Origin: an uncultured Wohlfahrtiimonas sp.
Lineage (GTDB): Bacteria; Pseudomonadota; Gammaproteobacteria; Cardiobacteriales; Wohlfahrtiimonadaceae
Assembly: GCA_947631095.1 (NCBI GenBank)
Contig: CANRJX010000005.1
Span: 1 to 42,399, forward strand
Length of the DNA stretch: 42,399 nt
Direction of reading: 5' to 3'
Shown: one piece after another, positions 34,975-41,827 of the stretch
Numbering within the stretch: the stretch's first letter is position 1
How the letters are laid out: the number at the start of each line of letters is the position of its first letter
Translations under genes and position numbers: made by a program
The notes under the pieces: generated by a model
The model's input: the letters and a program-made list of their open reading frames with translations, nothing else
The model's database searches: none
What the model was told of the DNA's origin: nothing

Positions 34975-36315
34975 TTAATATTTTTTTGATATACCTACTT
35001 CAGTCCATCCGTTATAGGCAAGTGGTAAATATGCCACAGCTATGGCAATGATAGAAATAAACCAAATATAGTAGGCAACGCCCATAGGTGTTATTTTTAG
35101 TAATGCAATTGCAACTGCTGGTGTAATCGCACTAAAGATTGCATATGAAAGATTATATGAAAATGATAATCCACTGAAGCGAATTGCAGGTGGGAACATT
35201 CTTGTTGCTATCACTGGTGGAAGTGTAGTCGCCCCAGCAAAAAATCCCATGAAAGCGTATAAAATTAATATTGTGGAAATCGTCGGATGATGTCCGAGTA
35301 CGCTATAAAATATGGCGGAACTAACGATTAAACCACCCCAGAAAAGTGTAGAAGCTTTACGTGTTTTAAGTTTATCTTCAAAAATTCCGCATGTTACACA
35401 GCCGATCACAATGAAAACTGCTGCAATTAAGCCTGCCGTTCTCGCAATAATTGGATCTATTCCATATAGACCTTGTAACACTTTAACAGGCGTAAATAAT
35501 ATGCCTAACATGACGGTTGTGGATAAAGACCATGTTAATAATCCTGTCAAAAGACACGCTAATTTATGCTTTTTCAAGACGGTAATAATTGGAATTTCTT
35601 TAGATAACGATTTATTTTTTGCCATCTCTTGGAAAACAGGTGTTTCAGATAAAAATCTGCGTAAGTAAACCGCAACTAATCCAAAAATACCACCAATAAT
35701 GAATGGAATTCTCCAAGCATAATCAGTGATTGCCGCACGGTTGTCAGCGTAGATTAAATCTATTGCGAGAGATATTGAAAAGCCTAATAATATACCGCCA
35801 GCTATACCGCCTGTTAATACCCCAATTCCTAAACCGTAGTGTTTCTTAGGTGAATGTTCTGCAATAAAGACCCAAGCCCCCGGCATTTCTCCACCAATCG
35901 CGGCTCCTTGAAATACACGAAATACAATCAAGAGAATTGGTGCCGCAATTCCGATGCTTGCATAAGTTGGCATTAAGCCGATTAATAGAGTAGGGATTGC
36001 CATCATAAATATACTTAATGTGAACATTTTTTTACGGCCAAGAGTATCACCAAAGTGTGCCATGATCATTCCACCGAAAGGTCGTGCAAGATAACCTGCT
36101 GCAAACCCACCCCAAGCAAAGATGTCACCCCAAATTCCTGCTGCAATGTCTGCTGGTAAGAATAGAGGTTTAACAACTGTTTCAATGTAGAGAGCATAGA
36201 TCACAAAATCATAGAACTCTAATGTGCCGCCGAGTGCTGCGAGGGATAAAGTTTTTTTATCTTCGCGTGTTAAGGTTTTTTCATATTTTATACTTGTGAT
36301 ACTGGCTTCAGCCAT
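34975..36315 (-). CDS. MFS metabolite:H+ symporter (MHS family) behind an aromatic-type attenuator
   Basis: The 446-residue protein has 12 predicted membrane segments and MHS-subfamily features: GGTLEFYDFVIYAL in helix 1, ARPFGGMIMAHFGDTLGRKKMF in loop 2-3, RVFQGAAIGGEMPGAWVFIAEHSP, and AWRIPFIIGG before the central loop. The family includes ShiA (shikimate), KgtP, ProP and CitA, so the substrate cannot be named from sequence. The leader in front codes for six successive Tyr/Phe codons and ends in a terminator. This points to expression on aromatic amino acid shortage and hence to an aromatic amino acid or a precursor such as shikimate (inference). The AAAGGAG ribosome site lies six bases before ATG 36315. 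The terminator behind it argues against a shared allDCE transcript. Confidence 0.85.
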   Translation of the reverse strand: MAEASITSIKYEKTLTREDKKTLSLAALGGTLEFYDFVIYALYIETVVKPLFLPADIAAGIWGDIFAWGGFAAGYLARPFGGMIMAHFGDTLGRKKMFTLSIFMMAIPTLLIGLMPTYASIGIAAPILLIVFRVFQGAAIGGEMPGAWVFIAEHSPKKHYGLGIGVLTGGIAGGILLGFSISLAIDLIYADNRAAITDYAWRIPFIIGGIFGLVAVYLRRFLSETPVFQEMAKNKSLSKEIPIITVLKKHKLACLLTGLLTWSLSTTVMLGILFTPVKVLQGLYGIDPIIARTAGLIAAVFIVIGCVTCGIFEDKLKTRKASTLFWGGLIVSSAIFYSVLGHHPTISTILILYAFMGFFAGATTLPPVIATRMFPPAIRFSGLSFSYNLSYAIFSAITPAVAIALLKITPMGVAYYIWFISIIAIAVAYLPLAYNGWTEVGISKKY

Positions 36316-36330
36316 TTGTAACTCCTTTAT

Positions 36331-36355
36331 AAAAAAAGCCCGCTATTTGCGGGCT
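36331..36355 (-). terminator. Attenuator terminator (region 3:4) before the MHS transporter gene
   Basis: On the minus strand AGCCCGC (36355-36349) pairs perfectly with GCGGGCT (36343-36337) around AAATA, followed by six more T (36336-36331). The sequence is almost that of the E. coli trp attenuator stem. It ends 15 bases before the transporter start codon and lies between the leader ORF and the gene. Confidence 0.85.
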
Positions 36356-36419
36356 CTGGGTAATTTTTTGTTGGTTTATTTTATACAATAAAAAATTCCG
36401 AGTCCCGTTAGGATTCGAA
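36337..36419 (-). promoter_or_regulatory. Classical translational attenuator with alternative hairpins
   Basis: Three pairings on the minus-strand RNA compete. Region 1:2 pairs 36419-36411 with 36405-36396 (8 bp, one bulge and one mismatch, followed by U6). Region 2:3 pairs CGGGACUCGG (36407-36398) with CCAGAGCCCG (36359-36350), 9 bp with two single-base bulges. Region 3:4 is the terminator. A ribosome stalled on the Tyr/Phe codons (36434-36417) would cover region 1 and leave 2:3 free to form, preventing termination. A ribosome at the stop codon (36410-36408) would mask region 2 and allow 3:4. The geometry is that of trp/phe attenuators. Confidence 0.75.
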
Positions 36420-36458
36420 GTAGTAATAAAAATAAACAGCAACGATTATCTTGTTCAT
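36408..36458 (-). CDS. Aromatic-rich leader peptide MNKIIVAVYFYYYFES
   Basis: A 16-codon ORF runs from ATG 36458 to TAA 36410-36408; ATG 36464 in the same frame would add two residues (MT). Codons 9-14 are TAT TTT TAT TAC TAC TTC, six aromatic residues in a row, immediately before Glu-Ser-stop. The layout is very like E. coli PheM and PheL. It precedes alternative hairpins and a terminator in front of the MHS transporter. No strong Shine-Dalgarno is visible, and the promoter is not clear; both weaken the call slightly. Confidence 0.78.
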   Translation of the reverse strand: MNKIIVAVYFYYYFES

Positions 36459-36466
36459 GGTCATAA

Positions 36467-36491
36467 TTTTTACAATGCTTTTCTGTAAAAA
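36467..36491. repeat. Inverted repeat TTTTTACA-N9-TGTAAAAA just upstream of the leader ORF
   Basis: Perfect 8-bp arms (36467-36474 and 36484-36491) flank a 9-base centre and end three bases from the leader ATG at 36464. The half-sites match TyrR-type TGTAAA/TTTACA, but in the opposite order and with a different spacing from the TyrR box, so the identity is open. It could be an operator or, if transcribed, a hairpin at the leader's 5' end. Confidence 0.45.
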
Positions 36492-36513
36492 GCAATAGTA
36501 TTGATTAAAATAT

Positions 36514-36846
36514 TTAATGAGCAGATGATTGTGAAAAAAGTTGAATAATTAAAACACCGATTAAAATAAAAGAGATGCCTATAATTGCTGGCCAATCAAG
36601 CTTCTGCTGATAGATAAAATAAGCGGCGATTGTGACAGCAACGATACCTATACCAGACCATAGAGCATAAGCGATTCCTATAGGAATGCTTCGCAGCGTT
36701 AAACTTAAAAAGTAAAAAGCACCGCCATATCCTACTAAAGTAATGATTGAGGGAACCAGTTTGGTAAAGTTTTGACTGGATTTAAGAGTTGTAGTTGCAA
36801 TAACTTCTAAAACAATCGCGACCAATAAAAAAATAAAATTTTGCAT
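36514..36846 (-). CDS. EmrE-like small multidrug resistance (SMR) transporter
   Basis: The 110-residue protein has four membrane helices. It carries the SMR key residues at the same numbers as EmrE: Glu14 (essential for proton and drug binding), Tyr40, Tyr60 and Trp63 in ALWSGIGIV. It probably forms antiparallel dimers that export quaternary cations or guanidinium-type compounds. It is upstream of the attenuator leader on the same strand, with no terminator visible in the 50 bases between, so readthrough into the leader is possible. It is divergent from the TrpR-family gene. Confidence 0.9.
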   Translation of the reverse strand: MQNFIFLLVAIVLEVIATTTLKSSQNFTKLVPSIITLVGYGGAFYFLSLTLRSIPIGIAYALWSGIGIVAVTIAAYFIYQQKLDWPAIIGISFILIGVLIIQLFSQSSAH

Positions 36847-36932
36847 AGTGCAATGAATCTCATTAGTAAATTATAAAAATAAAGAAATTTATTATATAAC
36901 GTAAATAATTTATGCAGTGTAGTAATAAAAAA

Positions 36933-36960
36933 TTGACATTAACAATAACTGTACTATCAT
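36933..36960 (+). promoter_or_regulatory. Promoter of the TrpR-like/ABC transporter operon
   Basis: A perfect -35 TTGACA (36933-36938) is 16 bases from the -10 TATCAT (36955-36960). Start of transcription would be near 36967, about 19 bases before ATG 36986. The -10 lies inside a trp-operator-like palindrome. Confidence 0.8.
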
Positions 36961-36969
36961 GCTAGTACA
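36950..36969. promoter_or_regulatory. Trp-operator-like palindrome (TrpR-family binding site)
   Basis: TGTACTA (36950-36956) and TAGTACA (36963-36969) form a perfect 7-bp dyad with a 6-base centre. The 18-base core GTACTA-N6-TAGTAC has the length and arms of the symmetric E. coli trp operator (GTACTAGTTAACTAGTAC). The right half CTAGTAC (36962-36968) is identical to a trpO half-site. It overlaps the -10 hexamer, so binding would block RNA polymerase, as at E. coli trpO. The gene directly downstream encodes a TrpR-family protein, which makes autoregulation likely. Confidence 0.8.
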
Positions 36970-36985
36970 TTTAGTGGGGGTGTTA

Positions 36986-37270
36986 ATGAAAAATGATGAT
37001 TATGAAGCACTATGTGAAGCATTAGTCTCGATTGATAACAAAGAAAGCATGAATAATTTTTTAAAAGATTTATGCACACCGAATGAATATGCAGCGTTTG
37101 TAGAGCGCTGGAGAGTATGTAAACTTCTTGCAACAGAGCAGTATTCATATCGTGAAATACATGCAAAAACAGGCGCAAGTTTAACCACAATTGGTCGCGT
37201 GGCTCGGTTTTTAAAAGATGAGACAAACGATGGGTATAAATCAGTTTTAGAGAAAATTAATCAAAAATAA
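36986..37270 (+). CDS. TrpR-family (YerC/YecD-type) transcriptional repressor
   Basis: The 94-residue all-helical protein belongs to the Trp repressor superfamily. LCTPNEYAAFVERWRVCKLL matches the helix before the HTH, and YREIHAKTGASLTTIGRVARFLK is the HTH, compared with [22 protein letters not shown] in E. coli TrpR. The TrpR corepressor residues are only partly conserved (the Arg after the TTIG-type turn is kept), so the ligand, Trp or another aromatic, is open. ATG 36986 is chosen because GGGGG lies six bases upstream. The in-frame ATG at 36959 lies within the -10 region and operator. Its TAA overlaps by one base an upstream in-frame ATG of the next gene. It heads the transporter operon. 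Confidence 0.85.
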   Translation: MKNDDYEALCEALVSIDNKESMNNFLKDLCTPNEYAAFVERWRVCKLLATEQYSYREIHAKTGASLTTIGRVARFLKDETNDGYKSVLEKINQK

Positions 37271-37290
37271 TGATATTTAGGAGTAATTAT

Positions 37291-38259
37291 ATGAAAAAAA
37301 CAGTTTTAGCAGCAGCGTTAAGTTTGGTAACAGTATTTGGTATGTCTTTAGCAGATACAAAGAAAGTTTATATTAATCAAATCGTTGAGCACCCAGCATT
37401 AGATCAGACAGCTTTGGGCATCAAAGATGGTTTAGAAAAGCGTGGCTATAAGCAAGGTGAAAACTTAGATTTACGAGTTGAATCAGCGCAGGGCAATATT
37501 GCATTGGCTAGCCAAATCTCTACAAAATTTGTTAACCAAGGCGCAGATGTTACTGTAGGTATTGGTACACCTTCTGCACAAAGCTTAGTAAAAGCTGCAA
37601 ATGAAGGCAAAACTAAAATGATCTTCTCTTCTATCACAGATCCTTTAAGTGCAAGTTTAGTAACGGCATTGTCAGGTTCAAACAGCAATGTAACTGGCAT
37701 GTCGAATAAAGTAGATGTTGTGCCACAGTTTGAATTATTTAAAGAACTGTATCCAAACTTAAAATCGTTGGGTTTTCTTTATAATCCAGCCGATGCTAAC
37801 TCAATCCAACAGTTGCAAGATGTAACGGCTGCGAGCGAAAAATTAGGCTTAACAATTGTTGCGCAATCAGTGAATAAAACATCTGATGTGCCACAAGCTG
37901 CGACTCGTTTAGCGGGCCGTACAGATGGATTGTTTGTGTATGGTGACAATACAACATTGGCAGCTTTGGAAAGCGTTATCATGGCTGCAAACAAAGAAAA
38001 TAAACCTGTATTTGTAGCAGATACTGATGCAGTAGAATTAGGTGCGTTAGCAGCGTTAGGTCCAAATCAATATGATATTGGGCTAGATACAGCAACTATG
38101 ATCGCAGATGTTCTAGATGGTAAAGATATTAATTCAATTGATGTTGGTTTTCCAACTGAGTTAGAATTAGTGATTAACCAAGATGCGGCTGACAAATTAG
38201 GATATACATTCCCTGATGCTATCAAGGCAAAAGCAGCAAAAGTAATCAAGAAGGATTAA
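37291..38259 (+). CDS. ABC transporter substrate-binding protein (TrpX-like, COG2984 type)
   Basis: The 322-residue precursor begins with a signal peptide (about 1-22, ending SLA before DTKKV). It has the periplasmic fold of the ABC_sub_bind family: YINQIVEHPALDQTALGIKDGL at the start, GIGTPSAQSLVKA, FSSITDPLSASLV, LGFLYNPADANS and DGLFVYGDNTTLAALE. Gram-positive members include TrpX of trpXYZ. The start is ATG 37291, with AGGAG seven bases upstream; an in-frame ATG at 37270 overlaps the previous stop but would spoil the signal peptide. The substrate is inferred to be tryptophan or another aromatic compound. Confidence 0.88.
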   Translation: MKKTVLAAALSLVTVFGMSLADTKKVYINQIVEHPALDQTALGIKDGLEKRGYKQGENLDLRVESAQGNIALASQISTKFVNQGADVTVGIGTPSAQSLVKAANEGKTKMIFSSITDPLSASLVTALSGSNSNVTGMSNKVDVVPQFELFKELYPNLKSLGFLYNPADANSIQQLQDVTAASEKLGLTIVAQSVNKTSDVPQAATRLAGRTDGLFVYGDNTTLAALESVIMAANKENKPVFVADTDAVELGALAALGPNQYDIGLDTATMIADVLDGKDINSIDVGFPTELELVINQDAADKLGYTFPDAIKAKAAKVIKKD

Positions 38260-38267
38260 ATTAGTAG

Positions 38268-39146
38268 ATGATCAGTTTAGGTGAATTAGAGATAGCCCTA
38301 ATTTTAGGGCTAGTTTATGGGATAGTTGGCATGGGAATCTATCTAACATTTCGTGTGATAGATTTTCCAGATTTAACATGTGATGGAAGTTTTGTACTCG
38401 GTGCTGCAATTTCAAGTATCTTGATCAAATATGGTTACAATCCTTATTTATCTCTCTTATTAGCAGTATTAGGTGGGATGGCTGCTGGTTCTGTAACAGG
38501 CATATTAAATTGTTATTTTAAAGTAACAGATTTATTGGCAGGTATTTTAGTCGCGTTCATGCTTTATTCTGTGAATATTCATGTGATGGGCGGTATACCG
38601 AATATTTCATTATTAGGTGCGACCACAATTTTTCCTTCATCATCGTTTGAGTTATTTGGTTACAATTTTTCATTATCTCTAGTTTACTTAACATTGATCG
38701 CAGTTGTATTGGTTGCGATATTTACTTGGATTTTAAGCACAAATCTAGGGTTATCGTTGCGCGCAATTGGCCAGAATAAGCGTTTATGTTTAAACGGTGG
38801 TGTGAATGTTAAGTGGATGATTATTTTGGGTGTTGCTTTGGGGAATGGATTAATTGCTTTAGGTGGCGCATTATTTTCTCAGCAACAAGGTTTTGGTGAT
38901 TTAACTTCAGGTATTGGTACGATTATCGCAGGTTTTGCGGCTGTGATTATCGGTGAAAAAATCTTACCGTTCAGATCAATTTGGATTAAGTTATTGAGCT
39001 GTATTATCGGCTCTATTGCTTATCGTATTGTGACATCAGTGGCTTTAAATACAGAGTTCTTACATCTTCAAACGTCAGATTTCAATCTTATTGCGGGTGT
39101 TTTAATTATCGTAATTATGGCGTTACCGGGAAGAAAAAATGCTTAA
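38268..39146 (+). CDS. ABC transporter permease (TrpY-like, COG4120 type)
   Basis: The 292-residue protein has about eight hydrophobic segments. It matches the permease partner of COG2984 systems: LGLVYGIVGMGIYLTFRVIDFPDLTCDGSFVLGAA near the start, TGILNCYFKVTDLLAGILVAFMLYSVN, and LRAIGQNKRLCLNGGVN as the ATPase-contact loop. It starts 9 bases after the binding-protein gene and overlaps the ATPase gene by 8 bases, so the three products are made together. Confidence 0.9.
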   Translation: MISLGELEIALILGLVYGIVGMGIYLTFRVIDFPDLTCDGSFVLGAAISSILIKYGYNPYLSLLLAVLGGMAAGSVTGILNCYFKVTDLLAGILVAFMLYSVNIHVMGGIPNISLLGATTIFPSSSFELFGYNFSLSLVYLTLIAVVLVAIFTWILSTNLGLSLRAIGQNKRLCLNGGVNVKWMIILGVALGNGLIALGGALFSQQQGFGDLTSGIGTIIAGFAAVIIGEKILPFRSIWIKLLSCIIGSIAYRIVTSVALNTEFLHLQTSDFNLIAGVLIIVIMALPGRKNA

Positions 39147-39900
39147 GTTAGAATCAATAGATGTCATCGTTGCTAAAGGCACAAAATTAGAGCGAGAAGT
39201 GCTTTCAAACCTAAGTTTGGAAGTTAAAAAAGGTGAGTTTTCGGTAATCATTGGTGGTAATGGTGCTGGTAAATCAACATTGTTTAATGTTGTTTCTGGT
39301 TTTATGAAGCCAGAAAAAGGCCGTATTTTAATTGATGATCAAGATGTGACATATAATTCGCAGCAAAAGCGAGCCAAAGATGTATCGATTGTGATGCAAG
39401 ATCCACGTGTTGGCACAATGGAACGCATGACAATTTTAGAAAATATGTCATTCGCTGCTAAACGCGGCCAGTTACGTGGTTTAGAGTTTTTTAATAGCCG
39501 CGCAAAACGTGAGTTTTTTAGAGAACGTTTATCACTCTTGAATATGGGATTAGAGAATAGGCTCCAAGATTCTGTGATGAATTTATCAGGTGGCCAACGC
39601 CAAGCATTAAGCCTAATTATGGCGATTTTATCTGACTCAAAAATCTTATTATTGGATGAAATTACAGCGGCATTGGACCCTAAAATTGCTGAAAATGTTA
39701 TGTATTTAGCAAATAAGATCGTTGAAGAAACGCATCTGACTTGTTTAATGATTACTCATAATATGCACCATGCGATTAAATATGGTGATCGAACCATGTT
39801 ATTAAAAAATGGCAAATTCTTAAAAACATTTACGCAAGCAGAAAAACAAAATTTAAGTGCGCCAGAATTGGCTGCAATGTTCGAAGAAGATTTTGAGTAA
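39139..39900 (+). CDS. ABC transporter ATP-binding protein (TrpZ-like, COG1101 type)
   Basis: The 253-residue ATPase has Walker A GGNGAGKS, Q-loop VMQDPRVGT, signature LSGGQRQALSL, Walker B ILLLDEITAAL and the switch His in MITHNMHHAI. The DE-ITAALDP form is typical of this subfamily. It supplies energy for the TrpX/TrpY-like transporter. It is the last gene of the operon and ends at a strong bidirectional terminator. Confidence 0.92.
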   Translation: MLKLESIDVIVAKGTKLEREVLSNLSLEVKKGEFSVIIGGNGAGKSTLFNVVSGFMKPEKGRILIDDQDVTYNSQQKRAKDVSIVMQDPRVGTMERMTILENMSFAAKRGQLRGLEFFNSRAKREFFRERLSLLNMGLENRLQDSVMNLSGGQRQALSLIMAILSDSKILLLDEITAALDPKIAENVMYLANKIVEETHLTCLMITHNMHHAIKYGDRTMLLKNGKFLKTFTQAEKQNLSAPELAAMFEEDFE

Positions 39901-39921
39901 TTGTTATCTTAAATGACCAAT

Positions 39922-39950
39922 AAAAAAGCTCTGAATTTCAGAGCTTTTTT
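39922..39950. terminator. Bidirectional terminator after the ABC transporter operon
   Basis: AGCTCTGA (39927-39934) pairs perfectly with TCAGAGCT (39938-39945) around ATT, with six A before and five T after. It serves the convergent BASS/ACR3-like gene as well. Confidence 0.88.
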
Positions 39951-39955
39951 ATTGT

Positions 39956-40900
39956 CTAATGAATTTTTGGCGTAATTTTTACATAGATTAATTCACCGAT
40001 TAACTCAACTATGGTTTGCGCGACGATTACTGTTGCGGCAATCATTGCTAGTTCATCAGGCAATGCCAATGCAAATGGTAATACTGCAAGAGAGTTTCTT
40101 GTTCCCGCACTATATATCAACGTTCTCTTAGAGTCACTTGTGAGCTTAAACAGTTTCCCTATTAAAATATTTATGGGCAGCATAATGATCATGAATGCTA
40201 AATAGATTGGGATAATTTGCATGAGTAATTGATGGTTATGAATGAGTTCTGTGATTTGTGAGGCAATAATGATGAATAAAACTAAAGCCATGAAAGGAAC
40301 AGGCAACCAATCTGAAATTTTATGAAGACTAGATAGCACATGATATTTAGATGAAAAATTTTGCATTAAAACTGCAATCAAAAAAGGAATAACGATTAAA
40401 TAAAAAAATGATTCTATGAATGGTGTGATTGAAAGTGTGGATAAAAATGCATCTCCGATAAAAAGCCAAATATATAGAGGCAGTAGCAAGATTTGAGTGA
40501 TAAATAATAAAGGTGTTGATGCCAGCATTAATTGAGCATCTCCTTTGCCTAAATGAGTGAATACAATTACGTAATCAATACAAGGGGTTAACAGCACTAA
40601 TAAGACAGCAAATATTATGGTTGTTTCATTGGGTAAAAATTGAATCAATATTGCTACGACAATAGGCACAATAATATAGTTGCTCAATAATAACGCTGTA
40701 ATGAATTTATGGTTGCTGAAAGAAGACTTCAGTTGTTTAAAAGGGATTTGTAAAAACATGCTGTACATTAAAATACCTAAAACGACAGGCAAGTAGTCAA
40801 TCATTTTATTAATGTTGGCCATATTTGAACCCAGTAAAGTTGCAACAATAATTGTTACAACATAAATACTGACTTGGTTTAACTCAATTTTTTCTTTCAT
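39956..40900 (-). CDS. BASS/ACR3-like permease (arsenic resistance or bile acid:sodium symporter family)
   Basis: The 314-residue protein has about ten membrane segments. LLTPCIDYVIVFTHLGKGDAQLMLAS resembles the conserved discontinuous-helix motif of ACR3/BASS transporters (PC-D in helix 4). The second repeat has YSAGTRNSLAVLPFALALP, the family's equivalent crossing motif. Members export arsenite or import organic anions with sodium. With no ars genes beside it, the substrate is unknown. It is monocistronic and divergent from panB. Confidence 0.75.
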   Translation of the reverse strand: MKEKIELNQVSIYVVTIIVATLLGSNMANINKMIDYLPVVLGILMYSMFLQIPFKQLKSSFSNHKFITALLLSNYIIVPIVVAILIQFLPNETTIIFAVLLVLLTPCIDYVIVFTHLGKGDAQLMLASTPLLFITQILLLPLYIWLFIGDAFLSTLSITPFIESFFYLIVIPFLIAVLMQNFSSKYHVLSSLHKISDWLPVPFMALVLFIIIASQITELIHNHQLLMQIIPIYLAFMIIMLPINILIGKLFKLTSDSKRTLIYSAGTRNSLAVLPFALALPDELAMIAATVIVAQTIVELIGELIYVKITPKIH

Positions 40901-40968
40901 CTATTTGATCCGATTTTAATGTAATTGTATCTGCGAAGTTATTATAGTAGAACGCTATTCGAATGGTG

Positions 40969-40995
40969 TTGCTTTAATCAATAGGACTGTATAAT
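40969..40995 (+). promoter_or_regulatory. Predicted panBC promoter
   Basis: A perfect -10 TATAAT (40990-40995) is preceded by TTGCTT (40969-40974), but with a short 15-base spacer (16 if read as GTTGCT). The transcript would have a leader of about 30 bases to ATG 41031. Confidence 0.5.
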
Positions 40996-41030
40996 CAAAC
41001 ACCTAAATTATAATGGGCTGGAGGAGTTTG

Positions 41031-41819
41031 ATGATTACGGTAACCACGTTAAAAAAGATGAAAGAAAACAATGACAAAATAACAATGTTAACTTGTTACG
41101 ATGCATCTTTTGCTAAAGTTATGAATAAGGCTGATGTGGACGTTTTATTAGTGGGCGACTCATTAGGAATGACGATTCAAGGGCATGCTAGTACTTTGCC
41201 TGTCACTATGGAACATATGATTTATCACACTCAAAATGTTGCCAATGGTAATCAAAAATCACTCATTGTGTCAGATTTACCCTTTGGGGCTTATGAAGGT
41301 TCAGTTGAATCAGCTTATATGAATGCCGTGCAATTAATGAAAGCAGGTGCTCATATGGTGAAAATTGAAGGCGGGCAAGATCAAGTAGAGAAAACTGCAT
41401 ATTTATCTAAGCGTTCCATTCCTGTGTGTGCACATTTAGGATTAACGCCTCAATCCGTGAATACCTTAGGTGGATATCGTGTGCAGGGTCGTCATGAAGA
41501 TGTTGCACTCGAAATGGTGGAAGCAGCCATTGCTCATGAATTGGCAGGTGCTGCGATGATAGTTTTAGAATGCATTCCACAAGAATTGGCTAAGAAAATT
41601 GCTAAAAAGCTACACATTCCTGTCATTGGTATTGGTGCAGGCATTCACTGTGATGGACAAGTCTTAGTATTACAAGATATGTTAGGCATTTATCCAAATC
41701 CTCCCAGTTTTTCTAAGAATTTTTTGATTGAAAATAATTCTATCGAAGGCGCCATTCAGTCTTATGTCAAAGCTGTAAAAATGCTAGAGTTTCCAACGGA
41801 TGAACAGTCATTTAATTAG
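41031..41819 (+). CDS. panB: 3-methyl-2-oxobutanoate hydroxymethyltransferase
   Basis: The 262-residue protein has PanB motifs: [25 protein letters not shown] (metal-ligand Asp), [43 protein letters not shown] and [19 protein letters not shown]. It makes ketopantoate for pantothenate and CoA synthesis. ATG 41031 follows a GGAGGAG by four bases and gives the usual length. An ATG at 41013 in frame lies before that ribosome site and is unlikely. panC starts 8 bases after its stop. Confidence 0.95.
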   Translation: MITVTTLKKMKENNDKITMLTCYDASFAKVMNKADVDVLLVGDSLGMTIQGHASTLPVTMEHMIYHTQNVANGNQKSLIVSDLPFGAYEGSVESAYMNAVQLMKAGAHMVKIEGGQDQVEKTAYLSKRSIPVCAHLGLTPQSVNTLGGYRVQGRHEDVALEMVEAAIAHELAGAAMIVLECIPQELAKKIAKKLHIPVIGIGAGIHCDGQVLVLQDMLGIYPNPPSFSKNFLIENNSIEGAIQSYVKAVKMLEFPTDEQSFN

Positions 41820-41827
41820 AGAAAATC

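Noticed and set aside
35312-35668. A 118-codon plus-strand open frame opposite the MHS transporter
   Set aside because: It is antisense to a strongly recognised membrane protein and shows no domain, ribosome site or own terminator.
34975-36315. MHS transporter as the ureide (allantoin/allantoate) importer of the all cluster
   Set aside because: It is separated from allD by a strong terminator and carries an aromatic-codon attenuator, which points to a different regulon. Adjacency is the only argument in favour.
36933-36985. Starting the TrpR-family protein at ATG 36959
   Set aside because: That ATG overlaps the -10 hexamer, upstream of the predicted transcription start. ATG 36986 has a GGGGG ribosome site and the expected protein length.
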